Assembly (NCBI GenBank): GCA_035998445.1
Contig: DASYHQ010000056.1
Location: 20,460 to 84,459 of the forward strand
DNA length: 64,000 nt
Direction: 5' to 3'
DNA from: Tepidisphaeraceae bacterium
GTDB lineage: Bacteria > Planctomycetota > Phycisphaerae > Tepidisphaerales > Tepidisphaeraceae
A program made the position numbers and the translations under genes. Shown piece by piece: positions 60,241 to 64,000 of this stretch; the first letter of the stretch is position 1; the number at the start of each line of letters is the position of its first letter. The notes under the pieces were generated by a model. The model searched no databases. It saw only the letters and a list, made by a program, of their open reading frames with translations, and was not told the origin of the DNA.

Positions 60241-62244
60241 TTACGAATCGCTCATCTGAGCTGCAGGCAACTGCCGGGCGTCGCCGGTGTGACCGCCGGT
60301 CCGATAATTCGGACGGATCACGCCGTATCCCATTCCCGAGTAGTACTGGTCGGAGCCCTTGGCCTTCATCACACCGTTGCAGATGACGCCGAGCACGCGT
60401 GCCCCGACGCTGTGCAGCGCGTCGGCCGCGAGCGAGGCACCCTTGCGGGTGTTCTTCTCGCTCTTGAGCACCAGCAGCGTCGCGTCACAGATCGCGCCCA
60501 AGATGCGGGCATCGGTCACTGGCGACACCGGTGGGCTGTCGAGCACGACCAGGTCGTAGCGCGTGCCGAGCGTGTTCAGCAGCTTGTTGAACGCCTCGCT
60601 GTTGAGGATCTCGCTGGGATTGCTGGGGATTGGCCCGCAGGGCAGGATCTCCAGGCCCTTCACGCCCGTCGAGTGGATGGCCTTGTCGAGCGTCTCGCGC
60701 CCGGCCAGCACGCTTGAGAGGCCGATCTCATCCTTGATCTCGAAAATCTTGTGCAGTTGCGGCCGGCGGAAGTCGGTGTCGACGATGAGGGTGCGACGTC
60801 CGGCCTGCGCGATGGCGATCGCGAGGTTGCTCGCGGTCGTGCTCTTGCCGTCGCCTTGCGTGGGGCTGGTGATCAGCAGCGTTTTGATCGGCTCGTTGCG
60901 CGTGCCGAAGTAGATGCTCGTGCGCAGCGTCCGGTACGCCTCGGCGACGTCGCTCATGAACTCGCGCTGCACCTTTCGCCCACGGATCGCGGGGCTCTGG
61001 CGGCCGGTCATGTGCGGGATCATGCCCAGCACCGGCATGCCCAGCGCGCCGATGATGTCGTCGGTGCTGCGCAGGCGGTCGTCGGCGTACTCGCGGATGC
61101 CGGCCAACGCCCCACCCAGCAGCAGGCCAAGCAGGCCGGCCAGGGCGAGGACCTTCGTCTCTTCCGGCTTGGTGGGCTTCGACGAGGCGTAGGCCTTCTC
61201 CAGCACGCGGATGTTGATCGGGTCACCGCTCTTGGTCAGGTCGACCTCGCGGATGCGCGCTTCGAGCGATGCCAGCAGCGTCTCGCGCTGCGCGATGTCG
61301 GCAAGCAGTTCGCTGTGCTCGGCTTCCTCGCTGTTCAATGCGGTGGCGGCGGCCTTGGCCTTGTCGAACTCGACCTGCAGCTGGTTCATCTTCGCCTCGG
61401 CCGCCGCCACGGCGGCGCGGGCCGAGGGAATGTGCTGCGCGGTCTCCTGCGCCTCGCGAGCATCGGCCAGCGCGATCTGCGCCAGCGTCAACTGACGCTG
61501 CAGGTCCGCCAGCCGCTGATAGACGATGTGCCCACCACCCCGATTGTCGGCGGCGACGAACGAGAGCGTCGGGTGCGCCTTGCGGAATTCGGCCAACTCC
61601 TTGCGAGCCTGCGTCAACGCGTCGTTCTGCTGGTCCCGCTTGGCCTCCAACACCTTCAGCACCTCGCTGGCGGTGTTCTTGTACTCGGCCGAGACACGGG
61701 CGCTGTACGAACCCACGACCTTCTCGACGATCTCGGTCGCCTCGGCCGGCACGGGGGAGTCGAGCGAGACCGTGATCGTCCCGTCGCGCTTGCCCACCTC
61801 AACCGCAAGGTTGGACTTCAAGTATTGAACCGGATCGGTGGCGTCGGCGAACGTGACCATCGACCCCGTGTCGAGCTGCGCGACCGCGTCGGCAATCACC
61901 GGCGTCGACGTCAGCAGCGTCGTCTGCACGTACACGTAGTTCTCATCGCTGCCCAACACCGCGGCGCCGTCGGCGGCGGCGGTGATGCGCGGCGTGTTCC
62001 GCTCGACGTAAATCTGCGAGTAACCCGTGTACAGCGGCGTCGCGTTCTTCAGGTAAAACATCCCACCCACGATCGCGGCTGCAACGCAACCCAGGACCGT
62101 CAGCTTGCGACGCCATGCGATCGCCAGCAACGACTTCGGTGTAATCTCGGCGGCGGCGCCCTCCCCGGCGTCAACCATGTGCGCCTCGGCGCCACGGCGA
62201 CCGGCCGCATGCTCGCCCGAAGTCTTACGCGACAGAAAACTCAT
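60241..62244 (-). CDS. Wzc-like polysaccharide co-polymerase / tyrosine autokinase (BY-kinase)
   Basis: 667 residues. TM1 ~50-67, a periplasmic Wzz domain with long coiled-coil helices (~190-345: QNDALTQARKELAEFRKAHP; AEAKMNQLQVEFDKAKAAAT), TM2 ~370-388, then a cytoplasmic kinase. Walker A SPTQGDGKST, Walker A' LIVDTDFRRPQ and Walker B LVVLDSPPVSP are complete. The C-terminal tail has a Tyr cluster (DQYYSGMGYGVIRPNY) for autophosphorylation. It controls polymer length and export. Two forms fused in one chain, as in proteobacterial Wzc. First gene of the polysaccharide cluster after the malectin/kelch gene. Confidence 0.95.
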   Translation of the reverse strand: MSFLSRKTSGEHAAGRRGAEAHMVDAGEGAAAEITPKSLLAIAWRRKLTVLGCVAAAIVGGMFYLKNATPLYTGYSQIYVERNTPRITAAADGAAVLGSDENYVYVQTTLLTSTPVIADAVAQLDTGSMVTFADATDPVQYLKSNLAVEVGKRDGTITVSLDSPVPAEATEIVEKVVGSYSARVSAEYKNTASEVLKVLEAKRDQQNDALTQARKELAEFRKAHPTLSFVAADNRGGGHIVYQRLADLQRQLTLAQIALADAREAQETAQHIPSARAAVAAAEAKMNQLQVEFDKAKAAATALNSEEAEHSELLADIAQRETLLASLEARIREVDLTKSGDPINIRVLEKAYASSKPTKPEETKVLALAGLLGLLLGGALAGIREYADDRLRSTDDIIGALGMPVLGMIPHMTGRQSPAIRGRKVQREFMSDVAEAYRTLRTSIYFGTRNEPIKTLLITSPTQGDGKSTTASNLAIAIAQAGRRTLIVDTDFRRPQLHKIFEIKDEIGLSSVLAGRETLDKAIHSTGVKGLEILPCGPIPSNPSEILNSEAFNKLLNTLGTRYDLVVLDSPPVSPVTDARILGAICDATLLVLKSEKNTRKGASLAADALHSVGARVLGVICNGVMKAKGSDQYYSGMGYGVIRPNYRTGGHTGDARQLPAAQMSDS

Positions 62245-62830
62245 CGTACCGCTCCAATGCTCTTTGAGAGGGAATCACCGCGCTTCTTCATCCAACCGGA
62301 ACCAGTAGCCTTTGGCCCGGCACTACCTGACCAGCCACGGGACAATCGCCCGTCTGACCAGCACCAAGTTGTCAATTCGACACTTGCCGGAAGAAGCTGG
62401 ACCTTACCATTCAACGTCGAACAACGCAGACGCTTAAATGACCACAGTCCACGATCAGGCACCCACGAAGCAACGTCAATTAACTCCGGAAATCGTACCA
62501 AGTCAAGGTGATTCCGCCTGCATGCGGCCTTTCCTGAACGTCTCCGTAGCGAAATCGGTGCCAATTTCGCAAAAATCCTGTTGGGCCTGTTTCGGTCGCT
62601 GCTCACCGACTCTGCTGCCCAAAAAAGCACGTCTTACCAGACCTAGCTGCTTACATCTGCCGCACGCGAAGTCGCGATTGGCCAATTTCCGGTCAGTTGC
62701 GGACTGCCTATTTTATCGACATTGCCCGAACGATCACTCGAACCCGAACCAGCCAAACCTTTGTCAGAGTGTTATCGGCCCTCGACCGGTTTGGCCTTCA
62801 CGATCCTTTTCTACCCAACCTCCTGACCCA
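62245..62830. other. Long intergenic region upstream of the BY-kinase
   Basis: 586 bases with lower GC than the neighbours and no protein-like frame. It probably carries the promoter of the exopolysaccharide operon. No repeat family recognised; small palindromes are not convincing. Confidence 0.55.
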
Positions 62831-64000
62831 TCATGCGACCGGCTTACCGACGTACATGGACTGGCGGCTGCCGGTCGTGTTGTAGATGTACCCGTCGATC
62901 ACGTCGGCGACCGTCGAGTTGTTAGTGAACGGTAGCGCCGTCAGCTGCGTCCAGGCGTTGGCCCGTGGGTCGTACGCCTGCACGTCGGCGACGCCCTTCA
63001 GGTGAGCGTACTCGCCACCAACGACGATGAGGCGCGCGCCCATCGCGAACGTCGATGATCCAATATGCGATATTCCGCGCGACATGCCCGCCAAATCCGT
63101 CCATTTATTGGTGGCCGGGTCGTAGGCCTGCACGGTTGTGCGGGTCGTGAGGTTAGCGTCCGTATTATGTTGCCCACCGATCGCATAGACCTTCCCGTCC
63201 AGCGCCGCGTAACCCATGTGACTGCGCGGATCGGGATTGACGGCCTTGGCGACCCAGGTGTTGCTGCCGTCCAGCTTCATCATCCAGTGTTCCCCGCGGT
63301 CCCTGCGGCTGGTGTCGACGCCACCGAAGAAGTGCAGGGCGCCGTCGGTGTACACCAGGGCGCCCGAACCCCGCGCTTCCGGCAGCGGCGTGACGCTCGT
63401 GAACGTGTTCGAGTCGACGTTGTACTTCCAGACGTTTCGCGTCGCGAAGGACTGGTCGTACCCGGTCGCCTTTAAGCCCGTGTAAGCGCCGGCGAAGTAG
63501 ATGTCGCGCCCCACCACTGCAACGCCCACGTGGGTGATGCGGGCAGGCAGGTCGGCGATGCGCGTCCAGCCGTTGGTCTTCGGGTCGTAGACGTCGGAGC
63601 GCACGATCGGTCCGGCGCTGCCACTGAACCCACCGAACACGTACAGCTTGCCGTCGACCACGCCCTTGAGCGCTTCCGACCGCGTGACCGGGCTGGCCGC
63701 ATTGCGGTCGCTCCACTGAATCTCGGTGAACTGCGGCGATTCGGAATCCTGCGGCACCAGCTCGATGCCACTGATGATGGCATTATCTTTCGTCGAGAAC
63801 AGCCGCAGGTTCAGCGTGCCGTCATTCACAGCCAAGTCGAACGACTTCACCACCGCAGTGCGGGCTCCGGCCTCGGCATGCAAATCCAGGTTGCTGATGA
63901 TGGTTCGCCCCTCGGCCGCCACGCTGAACACGCGCTGGTTGGCGCCGGACATCACGGGCTCGACGAAGTGCAGGCGTAGCGTGTAGTTGCCATTGGCAAC
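62831..64000 (-). CDS. Malectin/kelch-repeat exported protein, C-terminal part (5' end outside window)
   Basis: The frame continues to the window edge; 389 residues are visible. The first ~75 residues are the end of a malectin-like carbohydrate-binding domain (NYTLRLHFVEPVMSGANQRV, GTLNLRLFSTKDNAIISGIE). Then six kelch-type units follow, each with a Gly pair and Tyr...Trp spacing: GKLYVFGGFSG...NGWTRI, RDIYFAGAYTG, GALHFFGGVD, GKVYAIGGQHN...NKWTDL, ARLIVVGGEYAH...NAWTQL. They form a beta-propeller. Probably an exported, glycan-binding surface protein; the start and signal are not in view. Confidence 0.9.
   Translation of the reverse strand, partial: VANGNYTLRLHFVEPVMSGANQRVFSVAAEGRTIISNLDLHAEAGARTAVVKSFDLAVNDGTLNLRLFSTKDNAIISGIELVPQDSESPQFTEIQWSDRNAASPVTRSEALKGVVDGKLYVFGGFSGSAGPIVRSDVYDPKTNGWTRIADLPARITHVGVAVVGRDIYFAGAYTGLKATGYDQSFATRNVWKYNVDSNTFTSVTPLPEARGSGALVYTDGALHFFGGVDTSRRDRGEHWMMKLDGSNTWVAKAVNPDPRSHMGYAALDGKVYAIGGQHNTDANLTTRTTVQAYDPATNKWTDLAGMSRGISHIGSSTFAMGARLIVVGGEYAHLKGVADVQAYDPRANAWTQLTALPFTNNSTVADVIDGYIYNTTGSRQSMYVGKPVA

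Overview
The window looks like a high-GC chromosome piece from a planctomycete, probably class Phycisphaerae (Tepidisphaera/Humisphaera-like). The case rests on several signs seen together: two large exported proteins that open with the planctomycete-type N-terminal motif (EQLERRTLM, ETLEDRRLMS), two PEP-CTERM proteins ending in VPEPAA-hydrophobic-RRR, two pseudopilins with the H-x9-DG-like C-terminal signature (FVDGHA), and many dispersed palindromic elements in the intergenic DNA. The taxonomic placement is inference; no rRNA or other marker is present. I found no tRNA, rRNA or CRISPR array.

Layout. 1-6.3 kb: end of an O-methyltransferase, pgi, a small membrane protein, an unrecognised protein, a 21-bp minisatellite, a nuclease-like tail fragment and a SMI1/KNR4-HEAT protein. 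6.3-12.4 kb: a plastic region with a REP-associated transposase (RAYT) flanked on each side by two copies of an ~80-bp palindrome, a segmental duplication carrying a truncated and an intact copy of an unknown gene, a 184-bp hairpin element with 19-bp inverted ends, a PEP-CTERM protein and an ankyrin protein. 12.6-20.6 kb: an all-minus polysaccharide locus (GH81 beta-1,3-glucanase, pseudopilin, clan GH-A hydrolase, pseudopilin, PEP-CTERM protein, LacI regulator). 20.9-31 kb: housekeeping and signalling genes (lipoproteins, aminotransferase, PLD-like protein, hybrid histidine kinase, UbiA prenyltransferase, PilT-like ATPase). 31.3-34.2 kb: a large surface protein with DUF1349/DUF1080-like domains. 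34.6-38.5 kb: a fused indolepyruvate ferredoxin oxidoreductase whose reading frame contains two palindromic insertions. 38.7-45.1 kb: a membrane glycosyltransferase and a light-sensing cluster (bacteriophytochrome kinase, Rcp1-like regulator, hybrid kinase). 45.4-48.6 kb: a giant RTX/Ig/beta-helix protein. 49-62.2 kb: an exopolysaccharide cluster on the minus strand (BY-kinase/Wzc, priming sugar transferase, Wzx flippase, five GT4 glycosyltransferases, O-antigen-ligase-like polymerase). 62.8-64 kb: the end of a malectin/kelch protein running off the window.

Together the genes suggest an envelope-rich bacterium that makes an exopolysaccharide by a Wzx/Wzy route, displays very large surface proteins, degrades beta-glucans under a LacI-type regulator and senses red light. 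The most unusual signal is the palindromic-repeat load: at least eight families by eye, some sitting as hairpins between genes, one surrounding a RAYT transposase, and two translated in frame inside a metabolic enzyme. A T-box-like RNA signature also appears on the minus strand in front of the plus-strand indolepyruvate oxidoreductase gene, with no minus-strand gene to control.
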